NCBI RefSeq assembly: GCF_016591715.1 | Contig: NZ_AP024109.1 | Location: 5,518,001 to 5,582,000 of the forward strand | DNA: 64,000 bases | Reading direction: 5' to 3' | Origin: Mesorhizobium sp. J8 | GTDB taxonomy: Bacteria; Pseudomonadota; Alphaproteobacteria; Rhizobiales; Rhizobiaceae | In this document: positions 1 to 7,221 of the stretch, piece after piece | How positions within the stretch are numbered: the stretch's first letter is position 1 | Layout: the number at the start of each line of letters is the position of its first letter | Notes under the pieces: generated by a model | The model's input: the letters and a program-made list of their open reading frames with translations, nothing else | What the model was told of the DNA's origin: nothing | Databases searched by the model: none | Program-made: the position numbers and the translations under genes

Positions 1-588
1 CGCGTGTTGTCGATCTACCAGACCGCGACTTTCGGCGGCATCGCGCTGGGCAGCTGGATCTGGGGCGTGGTCGCCGACGCGCATGGCGCCGAGATTGCGC
101 TGATCGCGGCGGCGATCGCCATGCTTGCCGGCGCGGCAATCGGTTTCTTCCTGCCATTGCCGAAGCAGACGGTCCTCAACCTCGATCCGCTCAACCGCTT
201 CAAGGAGCCGATGCTGTCGCTCGATCTCAAGCCACGCAGCGGCCCGATCGCCATCATGATCGAGTACATCATCCGCGAAGAGGACGTGCCGGAATTCCTG
301 GCGACCATGGCTGAGCGCGGCCGCATCCGCCGCCGTGACGGCGCCCGCAACTGGACGCTTGCGCGGGATCTCGAAAATCCGTCGGTGTGGATCGAGCACT
401 ACCACACGCCGACCTGGGTCGAGTATATCCGCCACAACCGGCGCGCCACCCACGCCGACGCCGTGGTCGGCGAGCGCATCCGCGCACTGCACAGCGGCGA
501 GAACCCGCCGCGCGTGCGCCGCATGATCGAGCGCCCGACCACCGCGGGCACGACGCTCGTCTCGCCGAAAGGCCCGATCGATCACTGA
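1..588 (+). CDS. MFS transporter, C-terminal part (cut by window start)
   Basis: Only the last 195 or so codons are present; the reading frame is open from base 1 and ends at TGA 586-588. The visible part begins in the last membrane segments (hydrophobic, Gly/Ala-rich stretch ending near residue 55). It continues into a soluble tail of about 110 residues with the pattern of an antibiotic-biosynthesis-monooxygenase-like fold (start near IAIMIEYIIREED, later a WIEHYHTPTWVEYIRHNRR segment). This tail is characteristic of the MFS_3 (EntS-like exporter) family as found in alphaproteobacteria. The substrate cannot be told from the fragment. It is convergent with the cupin gene downstream. Confidence 0.75.
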   Translation, partial: RVLSIYQTATFGGIALGSWIWGVVADAHGAEIALIAAAIAMLAGAAIGFFLPLPKQTVLNLDPLNRFKEPMLSLDLKPRSGPIAIMIEYIIREEDVPEFLATMAERGRIRRRDGARNWTLARDLENPSVWIEHYHTPTWVEYIRHNRRATHADAVVGERIRALHSGENPPRVRRMIERPTTAGTTLVSPKGPIDH

Positions 589-647
589 TTATACATCGCC
601 CGAAGCGCAGTGCTTCAGGCGAACGGCATCCGTCAAGGAATAGGCGC

Positions 648-1016
648 TCAGCTGGCGCTTTGGATCATGTAGAGCTTGCGCGTGGTCTCGTGAATGCGCC
701 ACTCGCCCCTCCATCCCTGCGGCAGGACGAGAAGGTCGCCCGGCCCCAGTTCGCGCATCTCGCCATCGGCACGGCCCACTTCCACGCGACCGGAGATGAT
801 GTGGCAGATCTCCGACGAGTTCGTGCGGTCGGCGGTGAAGCGGCCGGGCGTGCATTCCCAGATGCCGATGTCGACGCTGCCGTCCGGCGACTGGAAGAAG
901 GATCGCGCAGCCTCCAGCTGATCCCCTTCGATCGAGGTTGGCTTCGGTGAAAAGGCGCCGATCTCGGCCTTGGCGAGGTCGCGGAAAGTCGAAAGGTCGA
1001 TCAAGCTGGTCTCCAT
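648..1016 (-). CDS. Cupin-domain protein (EutQ/DUF861-like)
   Basis: A 122-residue single-domain protein. The C-terminal half carries a small beta-barrel pattern typical of the Cupin_3/DUF861 family: an ICHIISGRVEV strand pair, then GPGDLLVLPQGWRGEWRIHE. It is the last gene of the minus-strand operon that starts at the XRE regulator (7083) and follows the FAD oxidase by 67 bp. Such small cupins often accompany PuuB-type amine oxidases; the role is unknown, and either a metal-dependent enzyme or a ligand-binding accessory protein would fit. The ATG at 1016 gives a start that fits the family; an ATG at 1020 in another frame opens a shadow frame. Confidence 0.75.
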   Translation of the reverse strand: METSLIDLSTFRDLAKAEIGAFSPKPTSIEGDQLEAARSFFQSPDGSVDIGIWECTPGRFTADRTNSSEICHIISGRVEVGRADGEMRELGPGDLLVLPQGWRGEWRIHETTRKLYMIQSAS

Positions 1017-1083
1017 GCATCAGGGCAATTCCCGCAGTCTGGAACTGCGCGAAAACGGAACAGTTGGTGGGCCCTACGAACCG

Positions 1084-2469
1084 CTAATGGCCGGTGATGC
1101 CATCGGCGAGAGCGGCCAGTTTCGAGGTGTGATGGAGCCCGGCGGCCTCGCGGTTATCGGCGATGCGGTAGAGCTGATACATCGAATGGACGCCCAGCCA
1201 GCGGAATGGCTCCGGCTCCCAGGGCCGCACCTTGCGGTTGACCCAGGGCAGCTGCGTCAGTTCGGTGTTCTCGCCAAGCACCAGATCGGCGAGCGTGCGC
1301 CCCGACAGGTTGGAGCTCGACACGCCGAGTCCGACATAGCCGCCGGCCCAGCCGATGCGCGTTTTGGGATCGAGGCCTACTGTCGTGCACCAGTCGCGCG
1401 GCACGCCGAGCACGCCGCACCAGGCGTGGTCGATGCGAGACCCAGCCGTCTGCGGCAGGAGCGTCGTCAAGATCGTATGCAGCTGGTCGATCGTCGCCTG
1501 CTGCGTCTGCCCGTTGACGTCGGTGCGCGAGCCGTAGCGATAAGGCACACCGCGTCCGCCCATGGTGATGCGCCCCTCGCGCGTGCGCTGGGCGTAGCAA
1601 TAGGCATGCGCGGCATTGCCGAGCAGCTCGTGCCCCTCCCAGCCGATCTTGCGCCAAAGCTCTTCCGACAGCGGTTCGGTGACGATCTGCGCGCTGTTGA
1701 GCGCCAGCCAGGTCCGCTCCTCGCCAGGGATGCCGGCGGTGAACCCTTCGGTGGCGCGGATGATCGTTTCCGCCCGCACCGTGCCGCGATCCGTGGTCAC
1801 GACGCCCTTGGCAATGGCGGTGACCGTCGTCTTCTCGTAGATCGAAACGCCGAGACGCTCGACCGCCGCCGCGAGCCCGCGCACCAGCTTGGCCGGCTGG
1901 ACGCGCGCCTGGCCGTGGATGACGAAGCCGCCCATCACATTCCGGATGTTGATGCGCGCCCGTGTCGCCTCGGCGTCAAGCAGCTCGATGCGTTCGGGAT
2001 CGGCATCCCAGGAGCGGATCGTCTCGCATTCCTCACGCACGCGCTCCAACTGCGCCGGATTGGTGGCAACCGTCAGATTGTCGACGCGGCGGATATCGGC
2101 GTCGATGCCTTCTTCCGTCGCCACCCGGATCACCTCGTCGACACAGCCGGCCATCGCCTTCTGCATGGCGGTGACGCCTTGCCGGGTCGAGGTCTTCAGA
2201 TATTTCTCGCGCGACCAGCCGAAGCCGCCCGACAGCCAGCCGCCATTGCGCCCCGAGGCGCCGAAGCCGGCAAACTCCCGCTCGAGCAGCACGATACGCA
2301 GCGACGGCCTGGCCTTCTTCAGGTAGTAGGCGGTCCACAGCCCGGTGTAGCCGGCGCCGACGATCGCGACATCCGCCTCGGTGTCGCCCGCCAAAGGTGG
2401 GCGTGGCGCGGGGATATGACCCAGATCCGCATACCAGAACGAGATATCGCCGTTGCGCTTGACTTGCAT
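1084..2469 (-). CDS. FAD-dependent oxidoreductase, gamma-glutamylputrescine oxidase/DAO type
   Basis: A 461-residue flavoprotein of the DAO family (D-amino-acid oxidase/sarcosine oxidase/PuuB-like). The dinucleotide fold is at residues 34-51 (IVGAGYTGLWTAYYL), followed by LLEREFAGFGASGRNGGW, the motif that contacts FAD in PuuB-like enzymes. The C-terminal part has the usual GYVGLGVSSSNLSGRTLADL segment. It is expected to oxidise an amine or N-glutamylated amine and release hydrogen peroxide. It is encoded 33 bp after the transporter ATPase, so it probably acts on the imported compound. PuuA, PuuC and PuuD partners are not in the cluster, so a strict Puu pathway cannot be asserted. Confidence 0.8.
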   Translation of the reverse strand: MQVKRNGDISFWYADLGHIPAPRPPLAGDTEADVAIVGAGYTGLWTAYYLKKARPSLRIVLLEREFAGFGASGRNGGWLSGGFGWSREKYLKTSTRQGVTAMQKAMAGCVDEVIRVATEEGIDADIRRVDNLTVATNPAQLERVREECETIRSWDADPERIELLDAEATRARINIRNVMGGFVIHGQARVQPAKLVRGLAAAVERLGVSIYEKTTVTAIAKGVVTTDRGTVRAETIIRATEGFTAGIPGEERTWLALNSAQIVTEPLSEELWRKIGWEGHELLGNAAHAYCYAQRTREGRITMGGRGVPYRYGSRTDVNGQTQQATIDQLHTILTTLLPQTAGSRIDHAWCGVLGVPRDWCTTVGLDPKTRIGWAGGYVGLGVSSSNLSGRTLADLVLGENTELTQLPWVNRKVRPWEPEPFRWLGVHSMYQLYRIADNREAAGLHHTSKLAALADGITGH

Positions 2470-2502
2470 GGAATGATTTCCAGGGGAACCGGTGAAAAGA
2501 GA

Positions 2503-3615
2503 TCAGGTGAGCGTCATGTCGGCCGTGCTGTCGTCGGGCAGAAGTTTCGCATCGGCGCCGTCGAAGCACAGCTCGACCTTCTCGCCGAGGCCGAAGCTTT
2601 CGCCGGCGAGCGGCGAACGCACGATCGCGGTCGAGCCGTCGCCGAGCTTCACTTCGTATTTCGAGCCCGAACCGAGATAGATCGCCTCGGCGATTGTTCC
2701 CGACAGCCGGTTCGTGCCGCCGGCATCATGCCCCGGCCGGCGGATGGCGAGTTTCTCCGGCCGCAGCAGCATGACCGGATTGGCTTCGCCCGCGAGCCGG
2801 CGCGGCGCGCTGACCGTCTCACCGGCGATGGTCAGCGCCGTGCTTGTGCCGTCGCTCTTCACCTCGCCGCGCAGCACGGTGGAATCGCCGATGAAGCGGC
2901 CGACGAACAAGGTCGCCGGCTCGTCATAGAGCTGGCGGCCGGTGCCGACCTGCTCGATGCGCCCGCGATTGAACACGGCGATCCGGTCCGACAGCACCAG
3001 CGCCTCTTCCTGGTCGTGCGTGACATAGACGAAGGTGGTGCCAAGCTCGCGGTGGATGCGCTTGATCTCGAGCTGCAGCCATTCGCGCAGCTTCTTGTCG
3101 AGCGCGCCGAGCGGTTCGTCCATCAAGAGCAGCGGCGGATCGAAGACGATGGCGCGCGCCAGCGCAACGCGCTGCTGCTGGCCGCCGGACAGCTCGCTCG
3201 GATAGCGATGCGCGAAGTCGCCCATCTTGACCATGTCGAGTGCTTTCGCGACGCGGGCCTTGCGCTCATCCTGCGCGACGCCGCGCAACGTCAGCGGATA
3301 GGCGACGTTGCGCCCGACGGTCATGTGTGGAAACAGCGCGTAATGCTGGAAGACGACGCCGATATTGCGCCTGTGCGCCGGCACGCCGACCACGCTCTTC
3401 CCCCCGACCAGCAGCTTGCCGCTGGTCACATCGGTGAAACCGGCGATGACGTTGAGCGTCGTCGTCTTGCCCGAGCCGCTCGGTCCGAGCAGCGTCATGA
3501 ACTCGCCGGGCTCGATCCTAAGCGAAACACCGTCCAACGCCTTGAAGGCGCCGTAGGCCTTGCTGACCGTGTCGAGATCAATCGCGGCGCCACGATTTTC
3601 CGCCCTCGGGTTCAT
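2503..3615 (-). CDS. ABC transporter ATPase, PotA-like (spermidine/putrescine family)
   Basis: A 370-residue ATPase. The Walker A motif GPSGSGKTT lies at residues 44-52, the signature LSGGQQQR and Walker B LLLMDEP follow, and a TOBE domain forms the last 100 residues, as in PotA. The start chosen is ATG 3613-3615, which overlaps the stop of the upstream permease by 4 bases (ATGA); a longer frame to 3681 would run well into the permease gene and adds an Arg-rich stretch unlike the family. It energises uptake through the two permeases encoded just upstream. Confidence 0.88.
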   Translation of the reverse strand: MNPRAENRGAAIDLDTVSKAYGAFKALDGVSLRIEPGEFMTLLGPSGSGKTTTLNVIAGFTDVTSGKLLVGGKSVVGVPAHRRNIGVVFQHYALFPHMTVGRNVAYPLTLRGVAQDERKARVAKALDMVKMGDFAHRYPSELSGGQQQRVALARAIVFDPPLLLMDEPLGALDKKLREWLQLEIKRIHRELGTTFVYVTHDQEEALVLSDRIAVFNRGRIEQVGTGRQLYDEPATLFVGRFIGDSTVLRGEVKSDGTSTALTIAGETVSAPRRLAGEANPVMLLRPEKLAIRRPGHDAGGTNRLSGTIAEAIYLGSGSKYEVKLGDGSTAIVRSPLAGESFGLGEKVELCFDGADAKLLPDDSTADMTLT

Positions 3616-4409
3616 AGGCGTCCCTTCCGCTCGCGGCCAAGGAGGAGCATGCCGCCGCCGATCAGGATCGTGGTGGCGCATAACAGGATGGTGCCGACGG
3701 CCGCGACCGTCGGGTCGGCATCGCGCGTGATCGAGGAAAATATCTGCACCGGCAACGTCTTGAGATAGGGGTTGGTGATGAAGAGCGATACCACGATCTC
3801 GTCGAAGGACGTGGCGAAGGCGAACAGCAGGCCGGACAGGATGCCGGGCAGGATCAGCGGCAGCGTCACTGTGCGGAACGTGGTCAGCGCGCCGGCGCCG
3901 AGACTTGCCGCCGCCGTCTCAAGCCGCCTGTCGAACACTTCGAGATTGGCCGAGACCGCGATCAGCACGAAGGGCAGCGCGAGGATGGTGTGCGCAAGCA
4001 CGAAGCCCGTCAGCGTGCCGACGAGTTGCGCGTCGAGATAGACGGCATAGATGCCGATGGCCAGAACCACGCCCGGCACCACCATTGGCGTCAGCATCAG
4101 CATGCGCAAGAGATTGGCCGGCCGCGCTTTCATCCGGTCGAGGCCGAAGGCGGCGAGCGTGCCGAGCACCGTCGCCAGCACCGCCACCAGCGAAGCGACC
4201 TTGAGCGAGTTGAGGAAGCTGGTCGACCATTCCGGATTGGTGGCGAAGTTCTGGTACCATTGCCAGGAAAAGCCCTGCGGCGGGAAAGCGAGCGACTTGT
4301 TCTCGTTGAACGACATCGGCACGACGACCAGCGTTGGCGCCACCAACCAGATCGCGACGAGCAGGCAGACAAGCCCAAGGATAACGCGGGTGAGCGGCTT
4401 CATCTCCAT
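3612..4409 (-). CDS. ABC transporter permease, PotC-like
   Basis: A 265-residue inner-membrane permease starting MEMKPLTRV with a first membrane helix at about residues 10-30. A binding-protein-dependent transport signature is seen around residues 165-185 (ASLGAGALTTFRTVTLPLILPG), the EAA-loop equivalent that docks on the ATPase. The start ATG (4407-4409) overlaps the TGA of the preceding permease by one base, which supports this start and translational coupling. It pairs with the PotB-like permease to form the membrane channel of the importer. Confidence 0.87.
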   Translation of the reverse strand: MEMKPLTRVILGLVCLLVAIWLVAPTLVVVPMSFNENKSLAFPPQGFSWQWYQNFATNPEWSTSFLNSLKVASLVAVLATVLGTLAAFGLDRMKARPANLLRMLMLTPMVVPGVVLAIGIYAVYLDAQLVGTLTGFVLAHTILALPFVLIAVSANLEVFDRRLETAAASLGAGALTTFRTVTLPLILPGILSGLLFAFATSFDEIVVSLFITNPYLKTLPVQIFSSITRDADPTVAAVGTILLCATTILIGGGMLLLGRERKGRL

Positions 4410-5278
4410 CAGCGTCGTCCCGCCTCGCGATGCCTGGACCGCATGACCGGTGCCGCCAGCGCCAGCAAGACGAAGGTCGCGATCAGAAGCACCACGCCCA
4501 TGGCGCCGCCGCGACCCCATTGCAGCAGGCTGAGCACCTGCGTCTGCACCAGTGTCGACAGCATGGTCGAGCGCGGTCCGCCGAGCAGCGCCGGCGTGAT
4601 GTAGAAGCCCAGCGCCAGGATGAAGACGATGATCGCGCCGGCATAGACGCCCGGCAGCGACAGCGGCAGATAGACGGTGAAGAAAGCGCGCGACGGCCGC
4701 GCGCCAAGGCTTCGCGCCGCCTGTACCAGCCTGAGATCTATGGTCTTCATCACGGAATAGAGCGGCAGGATCATGAAAGGCAAAAGCACCTGCGCCATGC
4801 CGATCACCACGCCCGTCTGGGTGCGGATCAGCCGGACGCCGTCGAAGCCGGCTGATCTCAGCAGCGAATTGATGACGCCCGAATCCTGCAGCAGGATCAC
4901 CCAGGAGAGCGTGCGAACCACGCCGCTCACCCAGAACGGGATCAAGACGCAAAGCACCAGGACGAGCCGCACGCGCGGCCCGACCGCGGTCATCAGATAG
5001 GCGTAAGGATAAGCGCAGAGCACGCAGACCACGGTCACCCAGGCCGAGATGGTGAAGGTGCGCTGGAGCACCGTCAGATTGACCGGCGCGCCGAAGAACC
5101 AGGCGTAGTTCTGCAGCCCCCATTGCGGCTCCGACAGGCTCCGCAGCACGATTGTGAGCAGCGGATAGCCGATCACGGCCACCAGCAGGATAAGCGCCGG
5201 CAGCGTGAGCGCGTACGGCCGCCATGCCCAGCCCGCCCTTTGCCGGGCAGAAGGCGTCGTCGGTTCGAGCGCGCTCAC
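4409..5278 (-). CDS. ABC transporter permease, PotB-like
   Basis: A 289-residue permease with six predicted membrane helices beginning at residues 20-45 (LTLPALILLVAVIGYP) and the EAA-like loop AARSLGARPSRAFFTVYLPLSLPG at about residues 187-210. It is the first of the two permeases, encoded 24 bp after the binding protein. Gene order (binding protein, two permeases, ATPase) and family fit a polyamine or small amino-compound importer of the spermidine/putrescine class; the exact substrate cannot be read from sequence. Confidence 0.87.
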   Translation of the reverse strand: MSALEPTTPSARQRAGWAWRPYALTLPALILLVAVIGYPLLTIVLRSLSEPQWGLQNYAWFFGAPVNLTVLQRTFTISAWVTVVCVLCAYPYAYLMTAVGPRVRLVLVLCVLIPFWVSGVVRTLSWVILLQDSGVINSLLRSAGFDGVRLIRTQTGVVIGMAQVLLPFMILPLYSVMKTIDLRLVQAARSLGARPSRAFFTVYLPLSLPGVYAGAIIVFILALGFYITPALLGGPRSTMLSTLVQTQVLSLLQWGRGGAMGVVLLIATFVLLALAAPVMRSRHREAGRR

Positions 5279-5302
5279 GGGTCTTTGCCTTCTCTCAGCC
5301 GG

Positions 5303-6376
5303 TCAGTTGCCGGCCATCAGCGCAGACCACTTTTCCTGCGCCACGGCGAAGTTCGGCACCCAGAACTTGAAGTTCTGCTTGTAGCCCTGCTTCTGGCGCT
5401 CCGGCGTGTTGGTCAGGAAGGCGGCGACGGAAGCGTCGACCTTGGGCTGCGCCTCGCTGTTGATCGGCGTGTAGGACGTCTTCTCCGTCAGGATCTCCTG
5501 GGCATTCTTGCCGAGATAGGCGTTGAGCAGCGCGTACGCGGCATCCGTGTCCTTGACGCCGACCGGGATCGTCATCTGGTCCATCACCACCAGCCAATCC
5601 TGCCAGGCCGGCGCGTATTTTGCGCCGTTCTTGACCGCGGTCATGGCGCGGCCGGTCCACATCATCAGCATGTCGGCCTCGCCGGATTCAGCGAGCTGCT
5701 GCGATTCGGCGCCCGTCTTCCAGAAGATGGTATCGGGGCCGAGCTTGCGGACCACGTCGATGGCCTTGTCGATATCGGCCACGGTCATCGCCTTCGGATC
5801 GCCGCCCGCATATTTGAAGGCCTGTTCGAGCAGGCCGCCGGTCGGGCTGCCGGAGCCGTCGATGCCGCGCACGCCCGGGAATTTCTCGGTGTCGAAGAAG
5901 TCGGCCCAGCTCTTGGGCGGATTATCCTTGTACTTCTCCTTGTTGTACATCAGCACGACGCCGTAGTTCATCGCCGGCACCGAGCATTCGCCGACCTGGC
6001 CTTCCGGGATCTTCGAGACGTCGAGCTTGGAGAGATCGAGCTTCTGGAACAGCTTGCCGCAATAGACGTAAGGCGGCAGGTCGTCCGTATCGACGACGTC
6101 CCAGGTGACATTGCCGGATTCGACCTGCGCTTGCAGCTTGGCGATCTCGGTCGGACCGTCATTGAGCAGCTTGACGCCGGACTTGTCGACGAACTCCTTC
6201 AGCGCCGCCACCTGGCCGTCCTGGTAGATGCCGCCATAGGAGACGAAGGTCAGGGTCTTGCCTTTGAGCGAGCCTTCCTTCACCTCGCCAGCCACGGGCT
6301 TGTCCTGCGCGAAGGCGGCGCCGGTCAGAACCCCAAGCGCCAGAACGGCGCCGATGCCATATCTCGATTTCAGCAT
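5303..6376 (-). CDS. ABC transporter periplasmic binding protein, PotD/PotF-like
   Basis: A 357-residue secreted binding protein. The ATG at 6374-6376 gives a signal peptide (MLKSRYGIGAVLALGVLTG, cleavage after AFA near residue 23); a longer frame to 6493 overlaps the regulator gene and destroys that signal, so it is rejected. The mature part opens with LTFVSYGGIYQDGQ and has the PotD-type WDVVDTDD and MNYGVVLMYNKEKY segments of group-D solute-binding proteins. It delivers substrate to the permeases encoded downstream. The gene follows the XRE-cupin regulator by 38 bp, so operon regulation by that protein is likely. Confidence 0.87.
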   Translation of the reverse strand: MLKSRYGIGAVLALGVLTGAAFAQDKPVAGEVKEGSLKGKTLTFVSYGGIYQDGQVAALKEFVDKSGVKLLNDGPTEIAKLQAQVESGNVTWDVVDTDDLPPYVYCGKLFQKLDLSKLDVSKIPEGQVGECSVPAMNYGVVLMYNKEKYKDNPPKSWADFFDTEKFPGVRGIDGSGSPTGGLLEQAFKYAGGDPKAMTVADIDKAIDVVRKLGPDTIFWKTGAESQQLAESGEADMLMMWTGRAMTAVKNGAKYAPAWQDWLVVMDQMTIPVGVKDTDAAYALLNAYLGKNAQEILTEKTSYTPINSEAQPKVDASVAAFLTNTPERQKQGYKQNFKFWVPNFAVAQEKWSALMAGN

Positions 6377-6414
6377 AACGATAACTCTCCCATTGATGCC
6401 CGCGGTTTGGTCGA

Positions 6415-7083
6415 TCACCTGGCGGCAGGCGGTTTCCAGGTCGTGTATTGATCGAGCTCGGCGCGCGCCGAGGTCGGCGGCGCGATGATCCACATCACTT
6501 CGGCCCGGCCGCTGCCGATGTTCTCCGTGCGATGCGGGGTGGACGTCGTGTATTCGACGCTGTCGCCCTCTTCGAGCACATGGCGCGCCTCGCCTAGGAA
6601 GACCTCGACGACGCCGCGCAGCACGATCAGCATCTCATGCGCGTCGCCATGCGTGTATTGGTCGGGGCCGGTCGAGCCGCCGATCTCGAACTCGCCGACA
6701 TAGACCTCCATGTCGCTCAGCGGCGGCCGCGAAAGCAGCATCTTGCGGCAGCCGTCGCTGGGCGGCAGGCTTGGGCGTTCGCTGCGCCTGAGCACGCCGT
6801 GGTGATCTTGAGCCGTGCTCTCCGCGAAGAGCAGCGCGACGCTGACGCCGAGCGCCGAAGCCATCTGGTTGAGCGACGCCGTGCTGGCGCCAGTCAGACC
6901 GCGTTCGAGCTGGCTGATGAAGCTGGCACTGGTGCCGGTCGCCTCGGCGAGGTCGCGCAAGGAAAGCCGGCGGGCAAGGCGAAGGTTCTTGAGACGCATG
7001 CCCAGCACTTCTTGGGCGGCTGTCGCGACCAAACCGTTCTTGTTCCCGTTTGAAGCCTGGCTCTTATGGGAAGCCTTGGGCAT
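6415..7083 (-). CDS. XRE-cupin transcriptional regulator (PuuR-like)
   Basis: A 222-residue regulator. A helix-turn-helix of the Cro/CI type spans about residues 28-85 (LRDLAEATGTSASFISQLERG), and a C-terminal cupin sensor domain spans about 125-215 (YTHGDAHEMLIVLRGVVEV). PuuR and related amine-catabolism repressors share this layout. ATG 7081-7083 is preceded by GGAGAAC at 7 bases; an in-frame ATG at 7146 would place the palindrome at 7107-7129 inside the gene. It is first in the operon with the transporter and FAD oxidase, so autoregulation and control of those genes is the simplest reading. Confidence 0.85.
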   Translation of the reverse strand: MPKASHKSQASNGNKNGLVATAAQEVLGMRLKNLRLARRLSLRDLAEATGTSASFISQLERGLTGASTASLNQMASALGVSVALLFAESTAQDHHGVLRRSERPSLPPSDGCRKMLLSRPPLSDMEVYVGEFEIGGSTGPDQYTHGDAHEMLIVLRGVVEVFLGEARHVLEEGDSVEYTTSTPHRTENIGSGRAEVMWIIAPPTSARAELDQYTTWKPPAAR

Positions 7084-7106
7084 CTCATTTGTTCTCCACT
7101 GCACAG

Positions 7107-7129
7107 TTTGTACAGTGACACTGTACAAA
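7107..7129. promoter_or_regulatory. Perfect 11+1+11 palindrome, probable operator of the XRE-cupin regulator
   Basis: TTTGTACAGTG (7107-7117) and CACTGTACAAA (7119-7129) are exact reverse complements around a single A. The site ends 24 bp upstream of the regulator ATG, where a promoter would be expected; on the minus strand a weak -35-like TTGCTA and -10-like TACAAA flank or overlap it with a 17-base spacing. Position and perfect symmetry suit a dimeric Cro/CI-type regulator, so autoregulation of the operon is inferred. Confidence 0.7.
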
Positions 7130-7221
7130 TAGCAAGCAGCGAGCATCCGGCCAAAACCGGCCCTCAGCTGGGCCAGTCGACCGAACGATCGATGAGCAGT
7201 TCTTCGTGCAGCGGTAGCGGG

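Noticed and set aside
970..3768. Plus-strand frame of 932 codons
   Set aside because: It is antisense to the FAD oxidase and transporter ATPase genes, whose families are clear; its protein is Arg/Ala/Gln-rich with no motif. High GC content creates such long shadow frames.
3612..5225. One continuous frame spanning both permease genes
   Set aside because: The first half of that frame is out of register with the PotB-like gene (4409-5278) and lacks membrane pattern. The real second permease starts at 4409, where it overlaps the stop of the first by one base.
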